Assembly: GCA_963740055.1 (NCBI GenBank) | Contig: CAVUCL010000001.1 | Span: 744,001-808,000 of the forward strand | Length of the DNA stretch: 64,000 nucleotides | DNA from: WHSW01 sp963740055 | Lineage (GTDB): Bacteria; Actinomycetota; Thermoleophilia; Solirubrobacterales; 70-9 | Reading direction: 5' to 3' | Notes under the pieces: generated by a model | The model's database searches: none | What the model was told of the DNA's origin: nothing | What the model saw: the letters and a program-made list of their open reading frames with translations, nothing else | In this document: piece by piece, positions 18,314 to 28,828 of the stretch | Numbering within the stretch: the first letter of the stretch is position 1 | How the letters are laid out: every line of letters starts with the position of its first letter | Position numbers and translations under genes: made by a program

Positions 18314-19174
18314 TCAGCACTTCTTCTTCGTGTCGGAGCCGGGGCCGCCGCGGCAGACGTCGTTACCGGCACCGCCGTTCATCGCGTCGTTGCCGGGTCC
18401 GCCGCCAATCGCGTCGTTGCCGCCGCCACCACGCAGGTTGTCGTTGTCTGCGTTGCCGCGGACGCGGTCCTCGCCGCCGCCGCCGCGGACCGTGTCGCCG
18501 CCCTCCTGGCCCTTGGCGAAGTCGTTGCCGCCACGGGCGCAGATCACGTCGTTGCCCTCGGCGCCGAGGATCCGGTCGGAGCCGGTGCCGGCGTCGATCA
18601 CGTCGGCCTTCTTCGTCCCGGTGAGCACGTCGTCGGTCGGCGAGCCGACGATCGTCGCCTCACGCCCGCCACACATCGCCGCCGCCGCAGCGGGGGTCAC
18701 GGTCGTCGTCTCGGTGTCCGAGTTGTTGCCCGCCGCGGTGTCGTTGTCGGTCGTCTCGACCGTGGCGGTGTTCGAGATCTGGCCGTCGCGCTTCGGCGTC
18801 GCGGCGATTGTCACGGTCGCGCTTGCGCCGCTCTCGATCGCACCGAGCTCGCAGGTCACCTTGCGGTTCTGGTTCGTGCAGTTGCCCTGCGACGACTCGA
18901 CGGAGACGAAGTCGAGGTCGTTCGGGAGGTTGTCGGTGACCGTGACCCCGTTCGCGGTGTCGGGACCACCGTTGGCGACCTCGAGCGTGTAGGTGATCTG
19001 CGCCGTCTCCGCGATCGGATCGGCGTTGTCGGACTTGTCGATCGAGAGATCCACGTCGCCCGGCACGGGCCCGCGCGCGTTGGCCGGGAGCACGCCCGGG
19101 GCGAGCATCAGCGCACCCACCAGCGGCAGCGCCGCCACCAGCGTCCGATTCGCGATCGGCTTCGACTTCGACAT
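18314..19174 (-). CDS. Secreted DUF11 plus RTX-repeat protein
   Basis: 286 residues. A signal peptide comes first (basic MSKSKPIANR, then ALPLVGALMLAPGVLPANA), followed by a DUF11-type beta-sandwich at ~42-160 (ITYTLEVANGGPDTANGVTVTDNLP). The C-terminal ~100 residues hold Gly-Asn-Asp nonapeptide repeats of the hemolysin-type calcium-binding family (GNDVICARGGND, GGGGNDAIGGGPGND). It is probably exported by Sec and folds outside the cell in Ca2+. Three cysteines in the C-terminal part (GNDVIC, GNDVC and KKKC) could form disulfides. It is a surface or extracellular matrix protein of unknown role, alone between convergent and divergent neighbours. Confidence 0.8.
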   Translation of the reverse strand: MSKSKPIANRTLVAALPLVGALMLAPGVLPANARGPVPGDVDLSIDKSDNADPIAETAQITYTLEVANGGPDTANGVTVTDNLPNDLDFVSVESSQGNCTNQNRKVTCELGAIESGASATVTIAATPKRDGQISNTATVETTDNDTAAGNNSDTETTTVTPAAAAAMCGGREATIVGSPTDDVLTGTKKADVIDAGTGSDRILGAEGNDVICARGGNDFAKGQEGGDTVRGGGGEDRVRGNADNDNLRGGGGNDAIGGGPGNDAMNGGAGNDVCRGGPGSDTKKKC

Positions 19175-19316
19175 TCTTCCTCCAGTTCTCGTGTTCGTCC
19201 CAAACGGGATCCCTGCGTCCCTTTACCCCCCAGCAACTGAAGCGAACAAGCCGCCCGGAGGGTTACGGGGGTGTGCCGCTCGTTTCCGCGGCCACGAGCG
19301 GGGTACGGGACGCCGC

Positions 19317-19466
19317 ATGGAACTATCACTACTGCTGATCGTGATCGGGATCGTGCTTGCGCTGCTGGTGCATTACGCGCTCGGGATCGCGGTCATCCTG
19401 ATCGGGCTCGTGCTCTTGCTGTGGCCGCGGATTCGCGGCGGCACGACGAGTACCCGCCGGGTCTAA
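19317..19466 (+). CDS. Small membrane protein, 49 residues
   Basis: MELSLLLIVIGIVLALLVHYALGIAVILIGLVLLLWP forms two closely spaced hydrophobic helices, followed by a short basic tail (RIRGGTTSTRRV). The ATG follows GGGACGCCGC, and codon use is typical of the genome. Similar short two-TM proteins are common in actinobacteria; the role is unknown. It is convergent with the ABC transporter operon. Confidence 0.6.
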   Translation: MELSLLLIVIGIVLALLVHYALGIAVILIGLVLLLWPRIRGGTTSTRRV

Positions 19467-19480
19467 CCAGACGCGCTCGG

Positions 19481-20791
19481 TCAGGTCGTTCGCCCGTCGC
19501 GGATCTGTTCCGCGGCGGCGAGCGCCTCCGGGTCGTGCAGGTGGCACTGGACCCGGGTCTCGCCGTGCTCGAGCTCGCGCGGCTCGCGCGCCTCGTTGAA
19601 CCGCACCCGCGCTCCGCGCCGGTCCGGCCCGATCTCGGCGACGCCCTTCCACAGCGGATCCTCGGGGGCCCCCTCGCGCATCGCGGCGAGCACCTCCTCG
19701 GCCTCCTGCGCCTCGCCGGCGGCGGGTAGGACCGCCTCCAGCGCCGGCTCGTCGAGCTCGTCGAGGTCGCCGATCAGGTCGCGCTCGGCCTCGTACTCGG
19801 GCTCGGACAGCTGAGTCCAGCGCGCCTCGAGCAGCGTCCGCAGGTCGCGGCTCTCCCAGCCGCAGACCTCGAACGCCTTCGGGCAGCGGGGATGGAAGCG
19901 ACAGCCCAGCGGCGGCGAGACCGCATCGGGGACCTCGCCCCGGGGCAGGTCGCGCGGGATCGTCCGCGCGGGGTCGGGCTCGGGGATCGCCCGCAGCAGC
20001 GCCGCCGTGTAGGGGTGCTTGGGATCGGCGTAGATCTCCCGCGCCGGCCCGATCTCGACGATCTTGCCCAGGTACATGATCGCGATCCGGTCGCAGAAGA
20101 ACTTCGCCGTCGCGAGATCGTGGGTGATGTAGACGTAGGTCAGGTCGAGCTCGTCCTTGAGCTCGATCATCAGCTCGAGGATCTTCGCGCGCACGCTCAT
20201 GTCGAGCATCGAGACCGGCTCGTCGGCGACCAGCACGTCGGGGCCGAGGATGATCGCCCGCGCGAGCACGGCCCGTTGCTTCTGCCCGCCCGAGAGGTCG
20301 CCGGGATACTTGCCGGTGAACTGCGCGGCCGGCTGCAGGCCGACCCGCTCCAGCGCCTCGCCGACCAGGCGCTCGCGCTCGTCCCGATCGGGGGCGAGCC
20401 CGTGGAAGCGCAGCGGATCGCCGACCGATGTCCCGATCGTCATCGCCGGGTTCAGAGACGCGTGCGGGTCCTGGAACACAATCTGGAGCCGCTTCCGCAG
20501 CGGGCGCATCTCCGAATCCGAGAGCCCGGTGATCTCCGAGCCCTCGAGCTTCACCGACCCCGAGGTCGCGTGCGCGAGTCCGAGCAGGGTGCGCCCGAGC
20601 GTCGTCTTGCCCGAGCCCGACTCGCCGACCACGCCCAGCACCTCGCCGCGGCGGAGGTCGAAACTGACCCCGTCGACCGCGTGCACGGCGCCGCTTTCGC
20701 GGCCGCGCAACCGGTCGGCGAACGAGCCCCGGACCGAGAACCGCGTGGTCAGGTCGCGGACCTCGAGCAGCGGCTGATCGGGCGCTGCCAT
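19481..20791 (-). CDS. Oligopeptide ABC transporter ATP-binding protein (OppF/DppF type) with C-terminal insertion
   Basis: The second ATPase of the downstream Opp-like system. Walker A GESGSGKTT, signature LSGGQKQR and Walker B DVLVADEP are intact. The C-terminal oligo_HPY region begins CRFHPRCPKAFEVC, but its last Cys-His (QCHLHDPEA) is displaced by ~95 acidic residues, making the protein 436 residues instead of ~330. ATG 20791 overlaps the stop of the preceding ATPase (TGATG), so translation is coupled. It is the last gene of the five-gene transporter operon running from 25491. Confidence 0.9.
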   Translation of the reverse strand: MAAPDQPLLEVRDLTTRFSVRGSFADRLRGRESGAVHAVDGVSFDLRRGEVLGVVGESGSGKTTLGRTLLGLAHATSGSVKLEGSEITGLSDSEMRPLRKRLQIVFQDPHASLNPAMTIGTSVGDPLRFHGLAPDRDERERLVGEALERVGLQPAAQFTGKYPGDLSGGQKQRAVLARAIILGPDVLVADEPVSMLDMSVRAKILELMIELKDELDLTYVYITHDLATAKFFCDRIAIMYLGKIVEIGPAREIYADPKHPYTAALLRAIPEPDPARTIPRDLPRGEVPDAVSPPLGCRFHPRCPKAFEVCGWESRDLRTLLEARWTQLSEPEYEAERDLIGDLDELDEPALEAVLPAAGEAQEAEEVLAAMREGAPEDPLWKGVAEIGPDRRGARVRFNEAREPRELEHGETRVQCHLHDPEALAAAEQIRDGRTT

Positions 20792-21816
20792 CACGCCTCC
20801 TCCGCGATCGCGATCTCCGCGGGCCCGAGCGGCTCGGTGCCGCGCTCCGGAATCCGCTCCTGCGGCCCGTGCAGCCAGCAGCTCACCCGCTGCCCGCCGG
20901 TGGCCCGGACCTCGACCGGGTCGAGCTCGGCGCAGACCCGCATCGCGTTCGGGCAGCGCGGGTGAAAGCGACACGCCGGCGGCGGGTCGATCAGGTTCGG
21001 CGGCGCCCCGGGGATGTAGTTGAGCTCGGTCGTGCGCAGCGAGATCGTCGAGCGCAGGAGCTCTCGGGTGTAGGGATGGGCGGGATCGGCGAACACCTGG
21101 CGCGCGCCGCCCTCCTCGACCACCTTGCCCGCGTACATGACCGCGACCCGGTCGCAGGCCTCGGCGATGATCCCGAGGTTGTGGGTGATCAGCAGCAGCG
21201 CGGTGTCGAAGTTCGCCCGCAGGTCGGCGAGGATGCCGAGGATCTGGGCCTCGACGATCACGTCGAGCGCCGTCGTCGGCTCGTCGGCGATCAGCAGGCT
21301 CGGCCGCAGCACGAGCGCGAGCGCGATCATGATCCGCTGGCGCATGCCGCCGGAGAACTCGTGCGGGTACTGCTTGAACCGGGTCGGCGGGATCCCCATC
21401 CGCGCCAGCGTCTCCAGCGAGCGCGCCCGCATCTCCTCCTTCTTGAGCTCCGGCTCGTGCGCGCGGATCGTCTCCAGGAAGTGGTCCTCGATCGTCACCA
21501 GCGGGTCGAGCCGGGTCATCGGCTCCTGGAAGATCAGGCCGAGCTCGGGCCCGCGCATCGCCCGCAGCGCGCGCGGCTCGAGCTCGGTCAGGTCGCGGCC
21601 GCGGTAGAGGACCTGGCCGCCGACGGCGGCGTTGTCGGGCAGCAGCCCGAGCACGCCGCGGCCGAGCGACGACTTGCCGCAGCCCGACTCGCCGACGAGT
21701 CCGAGCGTCTCGCCGGCGGCGATCTCGAACGAGACGCCGTCGACGGCGCGAACCGGGTCGCCGCCGGTCCCGTACCAGACCCGCAGGCCGCTGGTGGCGA
21801 GGACCGGCTCACTCAC
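20791..21816 (-). CDS. Oligopeptide ABC transporter ATP-binding protein (OppD/DppD type)
   Basis: A 341-residue ATPase with Walker A GESGCGKSS, signature FSGGMRQR, Walker B SLLIADEPTTALD, and the C-terminal oligo_HPY cysteine motif CRFHPRCPNAMRVC...SCWLHG. That motif binds an iron-sulfur cluster in some OppD proteins. It overlaps the permease gene by 8 bases at its start and the OppF-like gene by one base at its end, so the genes are translationally coupled. Confidence 0.92.
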   Translation of the reverse strand: MSEPVLATSGLRVWYGTGGDPVRAVDGVSFEIAAGETLGLVGESGCGKSSLGRGVLGLLPDNAAVGGQVLYRGRDLTELEPRALRAMRGPELGLIFQEPMTRLDPLVTIEDHFLETIRAHEPELKKEEMRARSLETLARMGIPPTRFKQYPHEFSGGMRQRIMIALALVLRPSLLIADEPTTALDVIVEAQILGILADLRANFDTALLLITHNLGIIAEACDRVAVMYAGKVVEEGGARQVFADPAHPYTRELLRSTISLRTTELNYIPGAPPNLIDPPPACRFHPRCPNAMRVCAELDPVEVRATGGQRVSCWLHGPQERIPERGTEPLGPAEIAIAEEA

Positions 21817-22801
21817 GGCGGGCCTCCGTCGAGCCGGAGCTCGGGTCGCCGGCGGCGGTCTCGCTCGCCGGCGCCGTCGCCGGCTCGGGCTCGACCGGGA
21901 TCCGCGGCTTCTCCACCCGGCGCTTTCGGATCAGCGGGTTGAGGACGTCGTTGAGGCCCTCGCCGACGAGGGTGAAGCCGGTCACCAGGAGCACGATCGC
22001 GAGCCCCGGGAACAGCCCGGTCCACCAGATCCCGGCGCCGGCGTCGTCGATCGCGCGCTGCAGGTCGTAGCCCCACTCGGCCGCCTCGGTCGGCTGGATC
22101 CCGTAGCCGAGGAAGCCGAGCGCGGCGAGGGTGAGGATCGCGTCGGCGGCGTTCAGGGTCGCGATCGGGGGCACGTTCTGGATCACGTTCGAGAGCACGT
22201 AGCGCTTGATGATCGTTCGCCGTGGGGCGCCGAGCGCCTTCGCGGCCTCGACGTAGGACTCCTCGCGAATGCTGATCACGTGGTTGCGGACGACGCGGAA
22301 GTACTGCGGGATGTAGACGACGGTGATCGCCGCCGCGGCCGTGAACACCCCCTGGCCGATGCTCTCGGAGAGCAGGAACGCGATCACGATCGCGAGCAGC
22401 AGGTAGGGGAACGCGAACAGCGCGTCCATGACCAGGACCAGGGCGCGGTCGAGCCGCCCGCCGACGTAGCCGGAGATGAGCCCGAGCGGGACGCCGATCC
22501 CGAGTGAGAGCACGACCGCGAGCACGACGACCTCGATCGCCGTGCGCGAGCCCCAGATCACCCGCGAGAGCACGTCGGTCGACTGGACCGTGGTCCCGAA
22601 TAGGTGCTCGGAATCAGGTGCCGCCTGCTTCGCGAAGCGGACGCCGTCGGCGCTCACCTGGTCGAAGTCGTAGGGGGCGATCAGCGGCGCGAAGATCGCC
22701 AGGATCACGAACGCGACCACGATCGCGACCCCCGAGTAAAGGAGCCAGCGCGGGGTGCCGCGGGCGTCGGCGATCGATCGCAGCGAGCGGGGGAGGCGCA
22801 T
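21809..22801 (-). CDS. Oligopeptide ABC transporter permease (OppC/DppC type)
   Basis: A 330-residue inner-membrane permease. It has one N-terminal TM, an extracytoplasmic loop ending SEHLFGTTVQSTDVLSRVIWG, then the binding-protein-dependent permease core with the EAA loop EAAKALGAPRRTIIKRYVLSN. A proline/glutamate-rich cytoplasmic tail (EPEPATAPASETAAGD) follows. Three bases separate it from the OppB-like gene. Confidence 0.92.
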   Translation of the reverse strand: MRLPRSLRSIADARGTPRWLLYSGVAIVVAFVILAIFAPLIAPYDFDQVSADGVRFAKQAAPDSEHLFGTTVQSTDVLSRVIWGSRTAIEVVVLAVVLSLGIGVPLGLISGYVGGRLDRALVLVMDALFAFPYLLLAIVIAFLLSESIGQGVFTAAAAITVVYIPQYFRVVRNHVISIREESYVEAAKALGAPRRTIIKRYVLSNVIQNVPPIATLNAADAILTLAALGFLGYGIQPTEAAEWGYDLQRAIDDAGAGIWWTGLFPGLAIVLLVTGFTLVGEGLNDVLNPLIRKRRVEKPRIPVEPEPATAPASETAAGDPSSGSTEARRE

Positions 22802-22803
22802 CG

Positions 22804-23833
22804 TCAGTAACGCACCCTCGGGTCGATCGCGGCGTTGATCAGGTCGATCACGAGCGAGACCAGGACGACGGCGAGGGCGAAGATCGTGATGATCCCCTGG
22901 ACGGCGATGTAGTCGCGCTCGTTCAGATAGCGGATCAGCTCGGCGCCGATCCCGGGCCAGTTGAAGGTCTGCTCGGTCAACACCGCGCCGCCGAGCAGGA
23001 TCGCGAACTGCAGCCCGGCGACCGTGACCACCGGCACGAGCGCGTTACGGAAGGCGTGGCTGAGCACGACCCGGCGCTCGGGGACGCCGCGGGCACGGGC
23101 CGACTCGACGTAGTCGCCCTGCATCGTCTGCAGCAGGTTCACCCGCACGAGCCGGATCAGGACGCCGCTGACCAGCAGCCCGAGGGTGACCGCCGGCAGG
23201 ATCAGGTGCTGGAGCACGTCCCAGAACGCCGACCAGTTGGCGGTGAAGAGCGTGTCGAGCAGATAGAAGTGGGTGATCTTGTCGAGCTCGAACTCGACCA
23301 CCGGGCTGGCTCGTCCCGAGAGCTGGCAGCCAGCCGAGCTCGTGGCTGAAGATCAGCTGGGCGAGAAAGCCGGTGAAGAAGACCGGCGCCGCGTAGACGA
23401 CGATCCCGAACAATCGCCCGCCGACGTCGATCGAGGTGTCGCGAAAGCGCCCCGCGGCGAGGCCGATCGGGATCCCGACGACGAGCGCGACCAGGAACGC
23501 GGCGATCGTCAGCTCGAGCGTCGCCGACCCGTTCTCGACGATGATCGAGGTCACCGCGCGGTCGTCGTTGATCGTCGTCCCCAGGTCGAGCGTGAGCGTG
23601 TTGCCGAGGTACTCGACGTACTGCTCGGGCAGCGGCTTGTCGAGCCCGGCCGCCTCGCGGCGCTGTTCGAGCTCCTCCGCCGAGACGCGGCCGCCGAGCG
23701 CGGCCGAGATCGGGTCGCCCGGAGCCACCCGCATCAGCAGGAAGACGATCGTGAGCAGGATCAGCATCGTCGGGATCGCGAGCCCGAGACGCGTGAGCAC
23801 GTATGCGCGTAGGGAGGTTCCGTGCTTGTGCAC
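22804..23833 (-). CDS. Oligopeptide ABC transporter permease (OppB/DppB type), one frameshift
   Basis: A permease of ~342 residues after removal of one extra C at ~23305 (AGC|C|AGC), which restores PALGTSSPVVEFELDK. The N-terminal TM (LTRLGLAIPTMLILLTIVFLLMRV), PGDPISAALGG, the EAA loop ESARARGVPERRVVLSHAFRNAL, and the C-terminal DPRVRY are standard OppB features. This is the only frameshifted gene between 14 and 52 kb. The paralogous gene at 27760 is intact. Confidence 0.88.
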
Positions 23834-23910
23834 CTATCGCTCCCTACCCGGTCGTGGCCGCGCCCGACCGCGCCTCATCGAAGCGCGGCGGGCGACGGCC
23901 AGACGCCGGT

Positions 23911-25491
23911 TTAGTCCTTGGTGACGAGCCAGTAGCGGAAGATGTACGACGGGTCGAGCGTCTCCGCCACGCCCCCGACCGCATCGCCGGCGACCGCCAC
24001 CTGCGAGAGCTCGATGTAGGGCACCGTCGGCGCGTCCTCGGCGCCGATCCGCTGGATCTCCGCGAACGCCTGCTCGCGGGTCGCGTCGTCGGTGCTCGCC
24101 TTCTCCTCGGCGAGCAGCTTCTCCATCTCCGGGTTCTCGTAGTGGATGTTGAGGAAGCTGTCCTTGGAGTAGAACGAGCTCGTGTAGTTGTCGGCGTCCG
24201 GGTAGTCCGGGAACCAGCCGAGCTGGTAGACGGGGTACTTGTCGGTGAACGCCGCCTCCGAGTACTGGTTCCACTCGGTCGACTTGAGCGTCGTCTCGAA
24301 CAGGCCGCTCTCGTCGAGCTGGCGCTTGATCTCGGCGTACTCGTCGCCCGACGCGGGCCCGTAGTGCGACGGGGTCCACCAGACCTCGAGCGGAACCGGG
24401 GTCTTGACCCCGGCGTCCTCGAGCGTCTGCGTCGCGGCGTCCGTGTCCGCCGCGGTGCCGTACTCGTCCGCGAACGCCTCGGTGTGGAACTGCAGCGCCG
24501 ACGGGACCATCGAGTAGAGCGGCTCGGCGGTGCCGTTGTAGACGTTCTCGGCGATCGAGTCGCGGTCGATCACCTGCGCAACCGCCTGGCGGACCGCGGT
24601 CTTCTGCTCGTCGCTGCCCTCCTGCAGGTCGAGGTTGAAGTTGAGGTAGCGGATCTCGCCGCCGGCCCCCTCCTCGACGTTGACGCCCTCGGCGCCCTGC
24701 AGGTCGTCGACGTCGGTCGGGCTCAGCGAGCGGTAGGCGAGGTCGACCTCACCCTGCTCGACCGCGCCCTTCAGGGTCGATGACTTGTCGTAGTACTGGA
24801 TGATCACGCGATCGACCTGGGCCGGGTCGTCGCCGGTGTACTCGGGATTCGCCTCGAGCACGGTCTGCTGGCCGGGCTCGTACTCGACCACCTGGTAACG
24901 GCCGGAGCCGATCACCTGGTCGGAGGGCTGGACCTTGTCGGCCGGGTACTCGGCCGGCGCGATCGCCGCGCCGCCGGTGGTCAGCAGGAAGGGCCAGGTC
25001 GCGTCCGGCGCCTTCAGGTTGAAGATCACCGTCTGGTCGTCGGGGGTCTCGACGTTCTTCAGGTTCAGATACAGCGAGGACGCGCCCTGCGGGTCGGCGA
25101 TCTTCAGGTTGCGCTCGAACGAGGCCTTGACGTCCTCGGAGGTGAGGTCGGAGCCGTCGGAGAACTTGAGCCCGTCCTGGAGCGTGCACTCATACACGGT
25201 GCCCTTCTCGTCGGAGAAGTCGCACGACTCCGCCGCCTCCGGCTCGGGCTTTTGGCCGCCCGGGGGAACCTGCATCAGGTTCTGGTAGGTGTTGAAGATG
25301 ACGTTGTAGGACGGCAGGTCGTACGAGCCGGCCGGGTCGTAGGAGACCGGCTGGTCGGTGGTCCCGTGAATCAGCGTCGAGCCGTCGCTGCTGCCGCTGT
25401 CGGAGCTCTCGTCGCCGCAGGCGGCGAGCCCGAACGAAAGCGTGGCGGTGGTCGCGATCGCGGCCAGGACCGTTCCCTTACGTGAGATCAA
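23911..25491 (-). CDS. Peptide ABC transporter substrate-binding lipoprotein (family 5)
   Basis: 526 residues. A lipoprotein signal (LSFGLAACGDES, lipobox Cys near residue 26) precedes an SBP family 5 domain with DPAGSYDLPSYNVIFNTYQNLMQ and YECTLQDGLKFSDGSDLTSEDVKASFERN. It would bind peptides or similar solutes outside the membrane and feed the permeases downstream. The start is TTG 25491 with GAGAGGAAG upstream. It is the first gene of the second transporter operon. Confidence 0.9.
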   Translation of the reverse strand: MISRKGTVLAAIATTATLSFGLAACGDESSDSGSSDGSTLIHGTTDQPVSYDPAGSYDLPSYNVIFNTYQNLMQVPPGGQKPEPEAAESCDFSDEKGTVYECTLQDGLKFSDGSDLTSEDVKASFERNLKIADPQGASSLYLNLKNVETPDDQTVIFNLKAPDATWPFLLTTGGAAIAPAEYPADKVQPSDQVIGSGRYQVVEYEPGQQTVLEANPEYTGDDPAQVDRVIIQYYDKSSTLKGAVEQGEVDLAYRSLSPTDVDDLQGAEGVNVEEGAGGEIRYLNFNLDLQEGSDEQKTAVRQAVAQVIDRDSIAENVYNGTAEPLYSMVPSALQFHTEAFADEYGTAADTDAATQTLEDAGVKTPVPLEVWWTPSHYGPASGDEYAEIKRQLDESGLFETTLKSTEWNQYSEAAFTDKYPVYQLGWFPDYPDADNYTSSFYSKDSFLNIHYENPEMEKLLAEEKASTDDATREQAFAEIQRIGAEDAPTVPYIELSQVAVAGDAVGGVAETLDPSYIFRYWLVTKD

Positions 25492-25511
25492 CTGGTTCTT
25501 CCTCTCGTGCT

Positions 25512-25530
25512 CCGCACCTGCGGGGTGCGG
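25512..25530 (-). terminator. Hairpin between the two Opp-like operons
   Basis: A 7-bp stem (CCGCACC/GGTGCGG) with a 5-base loop lies between the last gene of the first Opp operon and the binding-protein start at 25491. It may attenuate read-through or protect the binding-protein mRNA end. No T-run is present. Confidence 0.35.
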
Positions 25531-25595
25531 GTTTGCCCCTCATCGTTGCGGACGTTACCCAAACCGCGGCGATCGCGAACCGCCAACGCGGCGGG

Positions 25596-27759
<2,164 letters not shown>

Positions 27760-27760
<1 letters not shown>

Positions 27761-28737
27761 CAGTAGCGCACCCGCGGATCGAGGTAGGCGTAGGCGATGT
27801 CCACGATCAGGTTGAAGATGACGATAAAGAAGGCGCCGAAGAGCACGATCCCCTGGATCAGCTCGTAGTCGGACTGCCCGATCGCGGTCACCAGCTCCTT
27901 GCCGACGCCGGGGATGTTGAACACGGACTCGGTCAGGATCGCGTTGCCGGCGAGCAGGATCCCGATGTCGAGGCCGAGCAGGGTGACGATCGGGGTCAAT
28001 GCGCTGCGCAGCCCGTGGCGCATGATCACCTGCTGCTCGGGCAGGCCCTTCGCGCGCGCGGTGCGGATGTAGTCCTCGCCCATCACGTCGATCATCTGCG
28101 AGCGGATGTAGCGGGCGTAGATCGCCGCGGTCGCGAGCGCGAGCACGATCCACGGCAGCACCAGCGACCAGGCGCGGCCGAGGAAGCTGCTCGCGTCGGA
28201 GTAGCTGCCGATCCCGGGGAAGATCGGGATCACGCCGACATCCTGGGCGAAGAGGTAGAGCGCGACCAGCCCGAGCCAGAACACCGGCGCCGAGATGAAC
28301 GCGAGCGTGGTGATCATCGTCGTCCGGTCGAGCGCCGAGCGGCTCTTGACCGCGGAGATGATCCCGACCGGGATCGCGATCCCGATCCAGAGCACGACCG
28401 CTCCCGAGACGAGGAAGATCGTCGCCGGGAGCCGGTCGAGGATGATGTCGAGGACCGGCTCGTTGTTCTGGAAGATGCTGGTCCCGAAGTTGAGCGGCCC
28501 GCCCTCGAGCGGGGTGAAGACCCCGGCGACGTAGCGCGCGAAGCGCTCGTAGATCGGGTCGTCGAGCCCGAGCGTCTGGCGGATGTTCTCGATCTGCTCG
28601 GGGGAGGCGTTGCGTCCCGCGCGCAGGGTCGCCGCGTCGGCGGTCGGGAGGACGTTGAACATCACGAAGACGACCGCGGTCACGATCACCAGCAGGAAGA
28701 CCGCCCAGACGAGGCGTCTCGTGATGTAGCGAAGCAT
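27760..28737 (-). CDS. Oligopeptide ABC transporter permease (OppB/DppB type)
   Basis: A 325-residue permease: N-terminal TM LVWAVFLLVIVTAVVFVMF, the OppB-type loop with NFGTSIFQN, and the EAA loop RTARAKGLPEQQVIMRHGLRSAL. It ends DPRVRY, as does the paralogue at 22804. It is intact and follows the binding protein of the same operon after a strong hairpin. Confidence 0.92.
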
Positions 28738-28763
28738 TCGGTCGATTCAGGGTCGAGGCCTTC

Positions 28764-28799
28764 GGCCCACCGCCCCGCCGAATCGCGGGGCGGTGGGCC
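28764..28799. terminator. Strong 15-bp hairpin after the binding-protein gene
   Basis: A perfect 15-bp stem (28764-28778 and 28785-28799) with loop CGAATC lies between the stop of the binding-protein gene (28829) and the OppB-like start (28737). It is probably a partial terminator or 3'-protecting stem that sets high binding-protein expression relative to the membrane genes, as known for other ABC operons. Confidence 0.7.
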
Positions 28800-28828
28800 T
28801 CGGCCGTCAGGCGGTCAGCTCGCCGCCC

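Noticed and set aside
27761..28153. Extended start of the OppD-like gene
   Set aside because: The extension is antisense-like, Arg-rich and overlaps the permease; ATG 27760 is coupled to the permease stop.
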